NCBI RefSeq assembly: GCF_900108065.1
Contig: NZ_FNVQ01000002.1
Coordinates: 372,001-436,000 of the forward strand
Length of the DNA: 64,000 nt
Direction: 5' to 3'
Source: Marinobacterium lutimaris
GTDB lineage: Bacteria > Pseudomonadota > Gammaproteobacteria > Pseudomonadales > Balneatricaceae
This document shows, one piece after another, positions 1-9,551 of this stretch (within the stretch, counting starts at the first letter, position 1; each line of letters opens with the position of its first letter). A model generated the notes under the pieces. The model ran no database searches and was not told where the DNA came from. It worked only from the letters and a program-made list of their open reading frames with translations. A program made the position numbers and the translations under genes.

Positions 1-177
1 GACAATCAGGTCGCCGGCACCGATGGCATAGAGGTTTTCAGCGATGTTGGGAGCCAACACGACAATCCGCTTTACCGGCTGTTGCAGGTTTAGCGTTTTG
101 CCAGAGGCATCGGTCAGAACCTGGGCCTGAAGCAGGCCAGGCAGAAGCAACAGCAGTACAACAAGAAAGCGCGCCAT
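1..177 (-). CDS. Periplasmic binding protein, BtuF-like (N-terminal part only)
   Basis: The 5' end of a minus-strand gene; the rest lies beyond the window. The 59 visible residues begin with a signal peptide (MARFLVVLLLLLPGLLQAQ), followed by a short strand-forming region and VKRIVVLAPNIAENLYAIGA. That last stretch is the usual opening of the periplasmic binding protein fold used by BtuF and related cobalamin or iron-siderophore binding proteins. The product is probably an ABC-transporter substrate-binding protein in the periplasm. The ligand cannot be decided from this fragment; cobalamin is a guess from the closeness to BtuF. Confidence 0.6.
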   Translation of the reverse strand, partial: MARFLVVLLLLLPGLLQAQVLTDASGKTLNLQQPVKRIVVLAPNIAENLYAIGAGDLIV

Positions 178-255
178 ATCAGCCCCCGGAAGAAAAGCGC
201 AGTATACGCGCTCAACCACCGGGGACCAGTCCAGTGGACTTAAGGAGAGATTCTC

Positions 256-1233
256 TCAGAGTTTGATCAGGGTACGACCTCTCACCTCGCCACGCAGGAT
301 CCGCTCCGCGTAGTCGGGTACCTCATCCAGGCTGATCTCCTGCCCGACATCCCCGAGAAGGTCCAGATCCAGGTCACTCAACAGGTTCTGCCATGCCTGT
401 TGGCGAACGGGAGTCGGACAGTTAACCGAGTCCACGCCCTGCAGGCGAACATTGCGCAGGATAAACGGCATCACCGTTACCGGCAGCTCATGACTGCCCG
501 CCAGGCCACAGGCAGCAACGGTGCCGCTGTAGTGGGTTTCCGCCAGCGCCCTGGCCAGCACCGTTCCGCCCACGGTATCAACGACACCCGCCCAGAGCTG
601 TTTTTCCAGCGGGCGCGGCGGCGCGGCCATCTCGTCACGGCTACGGATCTCTTTCGCGCCCAGTTTACGCAGATAACCCTCTTCGCTGGTTCGCCCGGTC
701 GCTGCGACCACATCAAAGCCCTTTTTCGCCAGCAGCGCCACGGCCACACTGCCCACACCACCGGAGGCGCCGGTCACCAGCACAGGCCCCTGCTCGGGTG
801 TAACACCGCCCTGCTCCAGCGCCATCACACAGAGCATCGCGGTCAGGCCAGCCGTGCCTATCAGCATGGCGGTGCGCCCCGACATACCGTCCGGCAGCGG
901 TACCAGCCAGTCGGCCTTTACCCGCGCTTTCTCTGCCATACCGCCCCAGTGGCGCTCGCCCACGCCCCAACCGGTGAGAACCACTTCATCTCCCGCTGCA
1001 AAGCGTGCATCTGCAGAGCTGGCAACACGACCGACAAAGTCGATGCCCGGTATCGCCGGGAAGGAGGAGATAATCTTGCCCTTGCCGGTTACCGCCAGGC
1101 CATCCTTATAGTTCAGTGAGGAGTAGGCCACATCAACGAGAACCTCGCCTTCAGGCAGAACGCTCTCATCGAGTTCGCGGATTTCCGCCTGGGTTTTGCC
1201 ATCCACCTGATCCAGTACCAGTGCCTTGAACAT
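256..1233 (-). CDS. acuI: Acrylyl-CoA reductase (NADPH), YhdH/AcuI family
   Basis: A 325-residue zinc-free medium-chain dehydrogenase/reductase. The N-terminal catalytic part contains NYKDGL (41-46), a hallmark of the YhdH/AcuI group, and the Rossmann half has the NADPH-binding loop TGASGGVGS (154-162). Family members reduce toxic acryloyl-CoA to propionyl-CoA, for example in 3-hydroxypropionate or DMSP catabolism. The start is supported by a strong Shine-Dalgarno (GGAGGTG) seven bases upstream. The gene is divergent from a GntR regulator and its upstream region holds palindromic operator candidates, so control by that regulator is likely. No DMSP lyase gene is visible nearby, so the substrate source is unknown. 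Confidence 0.85.
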   Translation of the reverse strand: MFKALVLDQVDGKTQAEIRELDESVLPEGEVLVDVAYSSLNYKDGLAVTGKGKIISSFPAIPGIDFVGRVASSADARFAAGDEVVLTGWGVGERHWGGMAEKARVKADWLVPLPDGMSGRTAMLIGTAGLTAMLCVMALEQGGVTPEQGPVLVTGASGGVGSVAVALLAKKGFDVVAATGRTSEEGYLRKLGAKEIRSRDEMAAPPRPLEKQLWAGVVDTVGGTVLARALAETHYSGTVAACGLAGSHELPVTVMPFILRNVRLQGVDSVNCPTPVRQQAWQNLLSDLDLDLLGDVGQEISLDEVPDYAERILRGEVRGRTLIKL

Positions 1234-1258
1234 GGAACACCTCCGCTTTAATTAGCTT

Positions 1259-1391
1259 TATTTGTCTATGTAGAGCATTTCGCGCTGCTCAGCATCCAGC
1301 CTGAGATAAGACTGAAAAATAGCACAGACCTATTTGTCTGACTTATTTACAAATAAGAATCCAACACCACCCCGCTATTTGTCAAACAAAT
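1259..1391. promoter_or_regulatory. Operator cluster between acuI and the GntR gene
   Basis: The octamer TATTTGTC occurs three times, at 1259-1266, 1331-1338 and 1376-1383. Two perfect inverted repeats lie among the copies: CTTATTT-AC-AAATAAG at 1342-1357 and ATTTGT-CAA-ACAAAT at 1377-1391. The second matches the GT-N3-AC core seen in operators of FCD-type GntR regulators. Its end abuts the -35 element of the regulator's own promoter, so repression of both divergent genes by the GntR protein is a natural reading. The sites are seen directly; the protein that binds them is inferred. Confidence 0.65.
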
Positions 1392-1419
1392 TAACAATAG
1401 ACAATCGATGTGAAATAAT
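1391..1419 (+). promoter_or_regulatory. Predicted sigma-70 promoter of the GntR gene
   Basis: TTAACA at 1391-1396, a 17-base spacer and AATAAT at 1414-1419 with an extended-10 TG at 1411-1412. Transcription would begin near 1426. This rules out the long reading frame that opens at 1334 and favours the TTG at 1460 as the translation start. Confidence 0.6.
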
Positions 1420-1459
1420 CGGCCCATATCTTCTATCTCACAGCCAGCAGGATATTGCC

Positions 1460-2194
1460 TTGGAATTCAGCCCCGTAAGCCAGCAGGATCTGCCGCGTCA
1501 GATCGCCGATCAGATTCGCCAGGCGATCACCGAAGGCAGTATCGGTGCAGACGAACGCCTGCCCACCGAAGAGGAACTGGCAAAACGCTTTGGCGTTTCC
1601 CGACCGACGATCCGCGAGGCGCTGAAACGCCTGGCGGCACAGAACCTGATCCGCTCGAAACGCGGCCCCAGCGGCGGCACTTTTGTGAACCGCCCCGACC
1701 TGGTCGAGCTGGGTGAAGAGCTCGCCAGCTCAACCCGCCTTCTGGTCGGCCTTAACAGCCTGTCACCGGAAGAGATGATCCAGTGCCGGCTCGAGATGGA
1801 GCAGCTCTGCGCGGGCCTGGCGGCTCGAAACCGAGCCGAGGCCGACCTCTCAGCCCTGGAAAGTGCACTGGCGCAACAGCGACGCTTTATCGACCAGCCT
1901 GAACAATTCTGCCGTGCTGATGTCTGTTTTCACCGGGCCCTGGTGGATGCCAGCGGCAACGCCCTGCTCAAACTGCTGATGTTTGCGGTGATCGAAGGGT
2001 TACAGCCGGTCAGTAATATGATCGTATTTCGTTACCCCGAGCGTGACCTGATCATCAGCCAGCATGAGGCATTGCTAAGCGCTATACGCGCCGGTGATGA
2101 GACGGCAGCCCGTGAGCAGATAGTGCGCCAGGTAGAAACCCTCGCCGCACAGATGCGTCGGGCGCAAGACGAAAGTCGCCGTTCACGGGCATAG
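1460..2194 (+). CDS. GntR-family transcriptional regulator with FCD ligand domain
   Basis: A regulator of about 244 residues. The N-terminal winged helix includes LPRQIADQIRQAI and EELAKRFGVSRPTIREALK, followed by the wing RSKRGPSGGTFV. The C-terminal all-helical FCD domain carries the usual acidic/His metal-site segments (DVCFHRALVDASGN and SQHEALLSAI). I place the start at TTG 1460 because the predicted promoter ends near 1419, an AGCAGGA ribosome site lies seven bases upstream, and the extra N-terminal residues of the longer frame do not resemble the family. It is divergent from acuI and probably controls acuI and itself, with an organic acid or acyl-CoA as effector. The effector is inferred only. 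Confidence 0.85.
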   Translation: MEFSPVSQQDLPRQIADQIRQAITEGSIGADERLPTEEELAKRFGVSRPTIREALKRLAAQNLIRSKRGPSGGTFVNRPDLVELGEELASSTRLLVGLNSLSPEEMIQCRLEMEQLCAGLAARNRAEADLSALESALAQQRRFIDQPEQFCRADVCFHRALVDASGNALLKLLMFAVIEGLQPVSNMIVFRYPERDLIISQHEALLSAIRAGDETAAREQIVRQVETLAAQMRRAQDESRRSRA

Positions 2195-2284
2195 GCAGAG
2201 CAACCGCTTTGTCTTATTCTAGGGAAGCCTTTAGTAGGCCGTGGCAATCAGTTGCCCGGCACGAAGTTGAAGTAAGGAGATGTT

Positions 2285-2824
2285 GTGGAAGCGAGTAACG
2301 CCTGGACATTGGCTTTGGTGGGCGCCGCGATCGGCCTTGTCATTGGATACCTGCTGGGCCGGATCGGTGGCGGCAAACAGGAGACACTGAAACAGGAGCT
2401 CAACGACGCTCATGCTGAACTGGCCCGCTATAAGGATCAGGTCAACGAACACTTTGAAACCACTGCGGAACTGGTCAACGGGCTGACCGAACAGTACCGC
2501 CAGGTTCATCAGCACCTGGCCGCGGGGGCACAGACTCTTTGCAACGATCAGCGCCCTGGCGAGGCCCTGCAGGCTTCACTGCAGCCGCGCATCAGCAAGC
2601 AGGATATCCCCACGGTAACAGACGCCCTCGAAAACGAGGATGCAGAAGAGCAGCCGCAGCCACCGCGTGATTACGCCCCTAAAGCCGGGGACGAGGAAGG
2701 CACGCTGTCAGATACCTACGGCCTGAAGAAAAAGCAGGAAGAGGAAGAGATTCCGACACCCGCTGACCCCTCCGCCGCGCCGGCCACTGACGAAGACGAA
2801 ACCAAAGAGCGCAAACGCGGCTGA
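2285..2824 (+). CDS. zapG: Z-ring associated protein ZapG (YhcB, DUF1043)
   Basis: A 179-residue inner-membrane protein. One N-terminal transmembrane helix (about 8-28, ending in GYLLGRIGGG) is followed by a coiled coil (about 33-75) and a disordered, acidic, proline-rich tail. This is the DUF1043/YhcB architecture, linked in enterics to divisome and envelope coordination. The start is GTG, preceded by AAGGAGATGTT. The tail is longer and more acidic than the core needs, which is common in the family. As in E. coli, it lies close to a degS/degQ-type protease gene. Confidence 0.85.
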   Translation: MEASNAWTLALVGAAIGLVIGYLLGRIGGGKQETLKQELNDAHAELARYKDQVNEHFETTAELVNGLTEQYRQVHQHLAAGAQTLCNDQRPGEALQASLQPRISKQDIPTVTDALENEDAEEQPQPPRDYAPKAGDEEGTLSDTYGLKKKQEEEEIPTPADPSAAPATDEDETKERKRG

Positions 2825-2844
2825 ACCTTAAGTAGATAGACATT

Positions 2845-2875
2845 AACGGGGCCCTGAACAGGCCCCGTTATTCAT
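2845..2875. terminator. Bidirectional terminator between zapG and the NIF3 gene
   Basis: AACGGGGCC and GGCCCCGTT form a nine-base-pair stem around a seven-base loop between two convergent genes. The flanking T-run is weak (ATTCATTC on the plus side). Confidence 0.65.
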
Positions 2876-2880
2876 TCAAC

Positions 2881-3654
2881 TCAAACCGGATTGTCGATAT
2901 CGACAAATCGGTGTTCCAGCCCAAAATGGCGCGCCAGATGTTCTCCCAGCGCCTGAACACCATAACGCTCCGTTGCGTGGTGCCCGGCACCGATGTAGTG
3001 GATACCCGCCTCACGGGCAAAATGCACTACCGGCTCGGAGATCTCCCCGGTCAGGAATGCATCCGCCCCCAGAGCTTCCGCCTGTTCCACCATCCGGTCG
3101 GCGGAACCGGTGCACCAGCCGATACGATGAATCAGTCTGTCGCCACCGCTGACCACCTGAGGAGTCCGACCCAGCACCCGCTCTACCCGCGCGGTCATCT
3201 CTTCCAGCGTCAGCGGCTTTTCCAGCACCCCCATATTGCCTACGCTAAGCGGGTTACCTGGCTCCAGCCCTGACTGCACATCAATACCGAGAAGGTGCCC
3301 CAGGCGCGCGTTGTTACCGTATTCAGGGTGCGCATCCAGCGGCAGATGGTAGGCAAGCAGGTTGATATCGGCGCCCAGCAGTGTCTTCAATCGCTTATGC
3401 TTGATACCGGTAACCTGCGCCGGCTCGCCCTTCCAGAAGTATCCATGGTGTACCAGCACCAGATCGGCACCCCAGGCAACAGCCTCATCGAGCAACGCCT
3501 GGCAGGCAGTGACACCGGTGAGTATCTTGGCGACCTGACTGCGCCCTTCCACCTGCAGGCCATTGGGGCAGTAATCCTTGAAGCGGCTGCTCTGCAGAAT
3601 CTGATCGCAATACTCAACCAGCGCGGTTCTGGATACGCCTTTTCTTTCAGTCAT
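2881..3654 (-). CDS. NIF3/DUF34 family dinuclear metal-centre protein (YbgI-like)
   Basis: A protein of about 257 residues of the conserved NIF3 family. Metal-ligand segments are present: LVLVHHGYFWKG, NLLAYHLPLDAHPEYGNN and the C-terminal GAGHHATERYG. In other bacteria the family binds two metal ions and has been linked to nucleotide or cofactor metabolism, but its reaction is not settled. I prefer the ATG at 3654 (MTERKG) to the one at 3666, because a GGGAA ribosome site sits six bases before it. It is convergent with zapG and divergent from degS. Confidence 0.85.
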   Translation of the reverse strand: MTERKGVSRTALVEYCDQILQSSRFKDYCPNGLQVEGRSQVAKILTGVTACQALLDEAVAWGADLVLVHHGYFWKGEPAQVTGIKHKRLKTLLGADINLLAYHLPLDAHPEYGNNARLGHLLGIDVQSGLEPGNPLSVGNMGVLEKPLTLEEMTARVERVLGRTPQVVSGGDRLIHRIGWCTGSADRMVEQAEALGADAFLTGEISEPVVHFAREAGIHYIGAGHHATERYGVQALGEHLARHFGLEHRFVDIDNPV

Positions 3655-3766
3655 GATATTTCCCATTTATCCGCAACTATCCGTATAATCGGCTCAAACC
3701 AACGATTCATTCGCGGCTTAACAAAGCACTTACTAAAGCGCGCTCCGCCCTTTTTGATTTTACTTT

Positions 3767-4906
3767 ATGCGCATACTCTCGTTTCTTGGCTGGCCCATTC
3801 TGACCGGCATACTGGCGGCTATCCTGATACTCCAGCTCAAACCCGAGCTGCTGGGTTCAGGCCCGCGCGTGGAAATTCGCGAAGCCGGTAGCTCTCAGAC
3901 CTCCCAGAGCGGCCCGTTCAGCTATGCCGACGCAGTTGATCAGGCCGCCCCGGCGGTCGTCAACATCTACACCCGCCGCGTCAACAATAACGATGAAAAG
4001 CAGGGCGACGACTCTATCTACCGTCACTACTTCGATAGCGAAAATCCGCCCGCGAGCGAACAGGTACATGCCAGCCTCGGCTCTGGCGTTATTATCAATG
4101 ACCAGGGTTACGTGGTCACCAATAACCATGTGATCAGCGGCGCAGACTCCATCATTGTAGCGCTGCAGGATGGCCGCGAAGCAGCCGCCAAGATCGTCGG
4201 CACCGATCCCCCCACCGATATTGCGGTACTGAAGATAAACCTGCCTGACCTGCCCACAGTCACCCTGGCCCCCACCGGCAACCTGCGAGTGGGCGATGTG
4301 GTGCTGGCCATCGGCAACCCGTTTGGCGTCGGCCAGGCGGTTACCCAGGGTATTATCAGCGCCACCGACCGCAACAGCCTGGGCCTGAACACCTACGAAG
4401 ACTTTATCCAGACCGATGCGGCGATCAACCCCGGCAACTCCGGTGGCGCACTGATCGACCCTACCGGGAACCTGGTCGGCATCAACACCGCGATCTTCAG
4501 TAAGTCAGGCGGCTCCGAGGGCATAGGCTTTGCGATTCCCTCTGACCTGGTGAAGCAGGTGCTGCAGGACCTGATCGAACAGGGCCGCGTGGTGCGCGGC
4601 TGGGTGGGCGTTGAGGCCCAGGCGTTGAACCCGCGTCTGGCAGAATCTTTCGGTCTGGACCAGAGCCAGCATGGCCTGATCATCGCCGGCATCTATCGCG
4701 ACAGCCCGGCCCACGAAGCTGGCCTGCGCCCCGGCGATATTCTGCTGGCGTTTGATGGCAAACCGATCACCGACGCCGGCCACACCACCATGAACGCCAT
4801 TGCCCGCCTCAAGCCCGGCGAAAAGGCGAGCTTTACCATCTACCGTGACGGCGAACAGATGGATATCGTGGTAACCACCACCGAAAGGCCGGCGGAAGTT
4901 AACTGA
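3767..4906 (+). CDS. degS: Membrane-anchored serine protease DegS/AlgW
   Basis: A 379-residue HtrA-family protease with an N-terminal membrane anchor (about 7-24) and a periplasmic trypsin-like domain. The catalytic triad is visible as H121 (TNNHVISGA), D151 (PTDIAVLK) and S225 (NPGNSGGAL). A single PDZ domain follows (about 265-365). One PDZ plus an anchor separates it from DegP. In E. coli DegS, and in Pseudomonas AlgW, this protease senses unfolded porins and begins cleavage of the anti-sigma factor RseA/MucA. The envelope genes elsewhere in this window are typical sigma-E clients, but no rpoE is present here. Confidence 0.92.
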   Translation: MRILSFLGWPILTGILAAILILQLKPELLGSGPRVEIREAGSSQTSQSGPFSYADAVDQAAPAVVNIYTRRVNNNDEKQGDDSIYRHYFDSENPPASEQVHASLGSGVIINDQGYVVTNNHVISGADSIIVALQDGREAAAKIVGTDPPTDIAVLKINLPDLPTVTLAPTGNLRVGDVVLAIGNPFGVGQAVTQGIISATDRNSLGLNTYEDFIQTDAAINPGNSGGALIDPTGNLVGINTAIFSKSGGSEGIGFAIPSDLVKQVLQDLIEQGRVVRGWVGVEAQALNPRLAESFGLDQSQHGLIIAGIYRDSPAHEAGLRPGDILLAFDGKPITDAGHTTMNAIARLKPGEKASFTIYRDGEQMDIVVTTTERPAEVN

Positions 4907-4924
4907 TCCCGACTTTTCACCCAT

Positions 4925-4954
4925 AAAAAAGCACGCCCGAAGGCGTGCTTTTTT
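4925..4954. terminator. Bidirectional terminator between degS and hisD
   Basis: GCACGCC-CGAA-GGCGTGC stem flanked by six A on the left and six T on the right, so it works in both directions between two convergent genes. The CGAA tetraloop stabilises the hairpin. Confidence 0.92.
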
Positions 4955-4976
4955 GTACCTGATGGCGCTTAAGCGA

Positions 4977-6284
4977 TCAGGACTTGATGCGGTATTCGGC
5001 GGAACGAGCGTGGGCGGTCAGGCCTTCGCCACGCGCCAGCACCGAAGCCACCTTGCCCATTTCCGACGCGCCCTCGTCGGAGAACATGATCAGCGATGAG
5101 CGCTTCTGGAAGTCATAGACGCCCAGCGGCGAAGAGAAACGCGCGGTGCCGGAGGTCGGCAGCACATGGTTCGGTCCTGCGCAGTAGTCACCCAGCGCTT
5201 CGGCAGTGTAGCGCCCCATGAAGATCGCGCCGGCGTGACGGATCTCTTTCAGCAATGCTTTCGGGTCAGCCACGGACAGCTCGAGGTGCTCAGGCGCTAC
5301 GCGGTTATTGATGCGCGCTGCGTCGGAGAGGTCCTGCGCCTTGATGATAATCGCGCGGTTGCCCAGCGACTGCCTGATGATCTCTTCACGCTCCATGGTT
5401 GGCAGCAGTTTCTCGATACTGGCCTTAACCTGCTCGATAAACTCCGCATCCGGGCAGACCAGAATCGACTGGGCATCTTCGTCGTGCTCAGCCTGGCTGA
5501 ACAGATCCATCGCCACCCAGTCCGGGTCGGTGTCGCCATCACAGATCACCAGGATCTCGGAGGGGCCGGCGATCATATCGATACCGACGGCACCGAACAC
5601 CGCGCGCTTGGCGGTGGCCACAAAGATGTTGCCAGGGCCGACGATCTTATCCACACGGGGTACAGTTTCGGTACCGTAGGCCAACGCAGCCACAGCCTGA
5701 GCACCACCCACGGTAAATACGCGGCTGACGCCGGCAACAGCCGCAGCAGCCAGTACCAGCTCGTTAACCACGCCGTCCGGCGTCGGCACGACCATGATGA
5801 TCTCTTCAACGCCGGCCACATGAGCCGGCAGTGCGTTCATCAGCACGGATGAGGGGTACGCTGCCTTGCCACCGGGAACGTAGAGACCGACACGATCCAT
5901 CGGCGTCACCTGCTGACCCAGCATGGTGCCGTCGTCTTCGGTGTACTGCCAGGATCCGGCCAGCTGCTTCTCGTGATAGGCACGCACGCGCTGTGCGGCT
6001 TTTTCCAGCGCCTGCCGCTGCTCTGCCGGCAGACCTTCCAGCGCCTGCTGCAGACGCTCCTGGCCCATTTCCAGCTCGGCCATGGAGGCCACCCTCATGC
6101 GATCAAAGCGGTTGGTGTACTCCACCAGCGCGGCATCGCCCTCTGCGCGGATACGGCCAATGATCTCGTTAACGGTCTGATTTACGCCGGCATCGGAAAC
6201 ACTTTCCCAGGCCAGCATCTTGTCCAGACGGGTTTCAAAGTCTGCCTGCTGACTGTCGAGGCAGGTGATCTCAATCTTACTCAT
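4977..6284 (-). CDS. hisD: Histidinol dehydrogenase
   Basis: 435 residues, the normal length for HisD, which oxidises L-histidinol to L-histidine in two NAD-dependent steps. The catalytic Glu-His pair lies in VAPEHLELS, and zinc-site residues occur in [13 protein letters not shown]. The glycine-rich [18 protein letters not shown] segment is also typical. The start overlaps the hisG stop by four bases, showing translational coupling. The gene is last in the run ibaG-murA-hisG-hisD. Confidence 0.96.
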   Translation of the reverse strand: MSKIEITCLDSQQADFETRLDKMLAWESVSDAGVNQTVNEIIGRIRAEGDAALVEYTNRFDRMRVASMAELEMGQERLQQALEGLPAEQRQALEKAAQRVRAYHEKQLAGSWQYTEDDGTMLGQQVTPMDRVGLYVPGGKAAYPSSVLMNALPAHVAGVEEIIMVVPTPDGVVNELVLAAAAVAGVSRVFTVGGAQAVAALAYGTETVPRVDKIVGPGNIFVATAKRAVFGAVGIDMIAGPSEILVICDGDTDPDWVAMDLFSQAEHDEDAQSILVCPDAEFIEQVKASIEKLLPTMEREEIIRQSLGNRAIIIKAQDLSDAARINNRVAPEHLELSVADPKALLKEIRHAGAIFMGRYTAEALGDYCAGPNHVLPTSGTARFSSPLGVYDFQKRSSLIMFSDEGASEMGKVASVLARGEGLTAHARSAEYRIKS

Positions 6285-6934
6285 GCGCTTTTCTCCTCAC
6301 GCTTGGCCTCGATAGCAGCAGCCAGTTTATCCAGCAACGGCTGGATCTGGCGGTGCTTCATTTTCATGGACGGCTGACCGACCACGAAACGGGAGCTGAT
6401 ATCGGCGATATGCTCCATCGGCTCAAGACCATTGGCACGCAGGGTATTGCCGGTATCGACGATATCGACGATGCGATCGGCCAGGCCCATGATCGGGGCC
6501 AGTTCCATGGCGCCGTAAAGCTTGATGATATCGACCTGCGCCCCCTGGCGGGCAAAGTATTCACGGGTCACATTGACGAACTTGGTGGCCACTTTCATGC
6601 GACCAATGACAGGCTCGGCATCTTTCATGCCGGCGACCATCAGCCTGCAGCAGGCAATTTCCAGATCGAGCGGCTCATAAAGGCCTTCGCCGCCATGCTC
6701 CATCAACACATCCTTACCGGCCACACCCATGTCGGCACCGCCGTACTCCACGTACGTCGGCACATCGGTGGCACGAATCACCACCAGCTTGATATGGGGA
6801 TGGTTGGTATCGAAGATCAGCTTGCGGCTGGAGAAGATATCCTCAGCCGGAACAATGTCAGCCGCCGCCAGCAGTGGCAGCGTTTCCTTCAGGATGCGCC
6901 CTTTCGACAGGGCGATGGTCAGCTGTTCTTTCAT
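6281..6934 (-). CDS. hisG: ATP phosphoribosyltransferase, short form
   Basis: 217 residues, the short HisG form that lacks the C-terminal regulatory ACT-like domain. It catalyses the first step of histidine synthesis, joining ATP and PRPP. The PRPP-binding loop is [16 protein letters not shown]. Short HisG enzymes work with HisZ, a catalytically dead HisRS-like protein; hisZ is not in this window. The gene lies between murA and hisD, an order also found in Pseudomonas. Confidence 0.95.
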   Translation of the reverse strand: MKEQLTIALSKGRILKETLPLLAAADIVPAEDIFSSRKLIFDTNHPHIKLVVIRATDVPTYVEYGGADMGVAGKDVLMEHGGEGLYEPLDLEIACCRLMVAGMKDAEPVIGRMKVATKFVNVTREYFARQGAQVDIIKLYGAMELAPIMGLADRIVDIVDTGNTLRANGLEPMEHIADISSRFVVGQPSMKMKHRQIQPLLDKLAAAIEAKREEKSA

Positions 6935-6962
6935 TGGCCTCTTTGCTCACGCTCTGCTGCGA

Positions 6963-8249
<1,287 letters not shown>

Positions 8250-8489
8250 TTACTGCTTGGCGGCCCACTGTTCGGGCGTAAAGGTCTTAATCGACACTGC
8301 ATGAATGGCGCCGCTGGCGATCTGCTCGGTCAGACAGCCGTAAACCAGCTGCTGTTTTTTCACCGGGGTCAGTCCGGCAAAGCATTCGCCCACCGCGGTT
8401 ACCTGGAAATCACAGCCTTCACCAGTGGTGTAAACGGTGCAGCCATCGAGTTCGCTCTCGATGATCTGTTTTACTTCTTCAGCTTGCAT
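8250..8489 (-). CDS. ibaG: BolA-family protein IbaG
   Basis: 79 residues with the BolA-like fold: an N-terminal helix MQAEEVKQIIESELDG, then VGECFAGLTPVKKQQLVYGCL and the conserved IHAVSIKTFTPEQW end. IbaG (YrbA) proteins bind [2Fe-2S] clusters with monothiol glutaredoxins. The place directly upstream of murA and downstream of the mla operon is conserved across gammaproteobacteria and supports the name. Confidence 0.9.
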   Translation of the reverse strand: MQAEEVKQIIESELDGCTVYTTGEGCDFQVTAVGECFAGLTPVKKQQLVYGCLTEQIASGAIHAVSIKTFTPEQWAAKQ

Positions 8490-8551
8490 GCGGAACTCCG
8501 AAATGCAGAGTTTAGGGTTCGTGTCGGGACAGGGGGTGAATAATACAGGCT

Positions 8552-8588
8552 GGGCGCTGATCGAGCCACCTTAGCTCAATCAGCGCCC
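8552..8588. other. Long hairpin between mlaB and ibaG
   Basis: GGGCGCTGAT (8552-8561) pairs with ATCAGCGCCC (8579-8588), and an inner GAGC/GCTC extends the stem. No T-run follows in either direction, so it may be a weak or Rho-assisted terminator, an RNA-processing site, or a protein-binding palindrome separating the mla operon from ibaG-murA. Confidence 0.5.
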
Positions 8589-8605
8589 ACTAAATTAAGA
8601 AAGAC

Positions 8606-8896
8606 TCAGGCAAGGCCGTGATCGAGACCGACCAGATCAGCAATAGACTTCATCCCCTCAGGGATATTACGCAGACTTAACTCAAAACCCTGGCGTTCAC
8701 CCAGGCGCAGGCAGGTCAGCCAGAGCGCCAGTGCAGAACTATCTGCACGGGAGACGCCGACCAGGTCGAGGACAACCTGGCCAGTTGCGCTTTTAAGGCG
8801 CGATTCCAGTTGCTGACGCACGGCCATGACACTGGAAAACAGCAGATCGCCACTAATGGCGATCACGCCCTCTTCTTTCTGCTCAACCTTCGTCAC
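8606..8896 (-). CDS. mlaB: MlaB, STAS-domain subunit of the Mla lipid transporter
   Basis: 96 residues forming a single STAS domain (GDLLFSSVMAVRQQLESRL; VLDLVGVSRADSSALALWL). MlaB binds the ATPase MlaF on the cytoplasmic face and stabilises the MlaFEDB complex. The start codon is GTG, and the gene overlaps the 3' end of mlaC by 14 bases. It is the last gene of the operon mlaF-E-D-C-B. Confidence 0.92.
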   Translation of the reverse strand: MTKVEQKEEGVIAISGDLLFSSVMAVRQQLESRLKSATGQVVLDLVGVSRADSSALALWLTCLRLGERQGFELSLRNIPEGMKSIADLVGLDHGLA

Positions 8897-9551
8897 TGCC
8901 GGTTACTCCGTTGGCAACTTCGGTCGCCACCTGGGACTCCCAGCTATCGATGACACCGGTGATGCTGTTCTGACGCTGATACAGGTCGGCAAACTGGTTC
9001 TTGAAGGTCAGACGCAGGTTAACGCCGTCAACCAGCACGTTGACCAGGGTCCAGCGATCATCCTGCTTCAGCATGTAGTAATCCAGGGCGTAGGTGTTGC
9101 CGTTGCCGGAGCTGACCTTAACGTTGATCACCTGCTTATCCGGCTCCGGGCTTTCACCGCGCGGCGGCTGAATCTCGTAGCCGGTGAACTCAAAACCGAC
9201 GATCGCCTTGGCAAAGGTTTTCAGCAGGGTGTTCTTGAACACCTCGGAGAAGCGCGCCATCTCCTCGTCGCTGGCACGACGGTAGTACTTACCCATCACT
9301 CGCTTGGCGATGTAAGGGAAGTCGACCACCGGCGAGATCACCTTCTCGACCTCGCCCATCATGCGATCCATATTTTCCGGTGCCTTGAGGGTTTCATCCT
9401 CAACCACCGCCAGCATATCGCGGGTCGCACTATCCATCACGCCACTGGCTTCTTCCCAGGCAGCCTGAGAGTTGGCCTGAGCCATGCCAGCCATCACCAT
9501 GAACATCAGCGCAACCAGAGCGCCGCCTGCACGATTGAGCATCTTCATCAA
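8883..9551 (-). CDS. mlaC: MlaC, periplasmic phospholipid shuttle
   Basis: 222 residues. A signal peptide (about 1-26, ending in GMAQA) precedes the MlaC/Ttg2D fold, with segments such as VEKVISPVVDFPYIAKRVMGKYYRRAS and TLVNVLVDGVNLRLTFKNQF. MlaC carries phospholipids across the periplasm between the outer-membrane MlaA complex and MlaFEDB. The start overlaps the mlaD stop by four bases. mlaA is not in this window. Confidence 0.93.
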   Translation of the reverse strand: MMKMLNRAGGALVALMFMVMAGMAQANSQAAWEEASGVMDSATRDMLAVVEDETLKAPENMDRMMGEVEKVISPVVDFPYIAKRVMGKYYRRASDEEMARFSEVFKNTLLKTFAKAIVGFEFTGYEIQPPRGESPEPDKQVINVKVSSGNGNTYALDYYMLKQDDRWTLVNVLVDGVNLRLTFKNQFADLYQRQNSITGVIDSWESQVATEVANGVTGSDEG

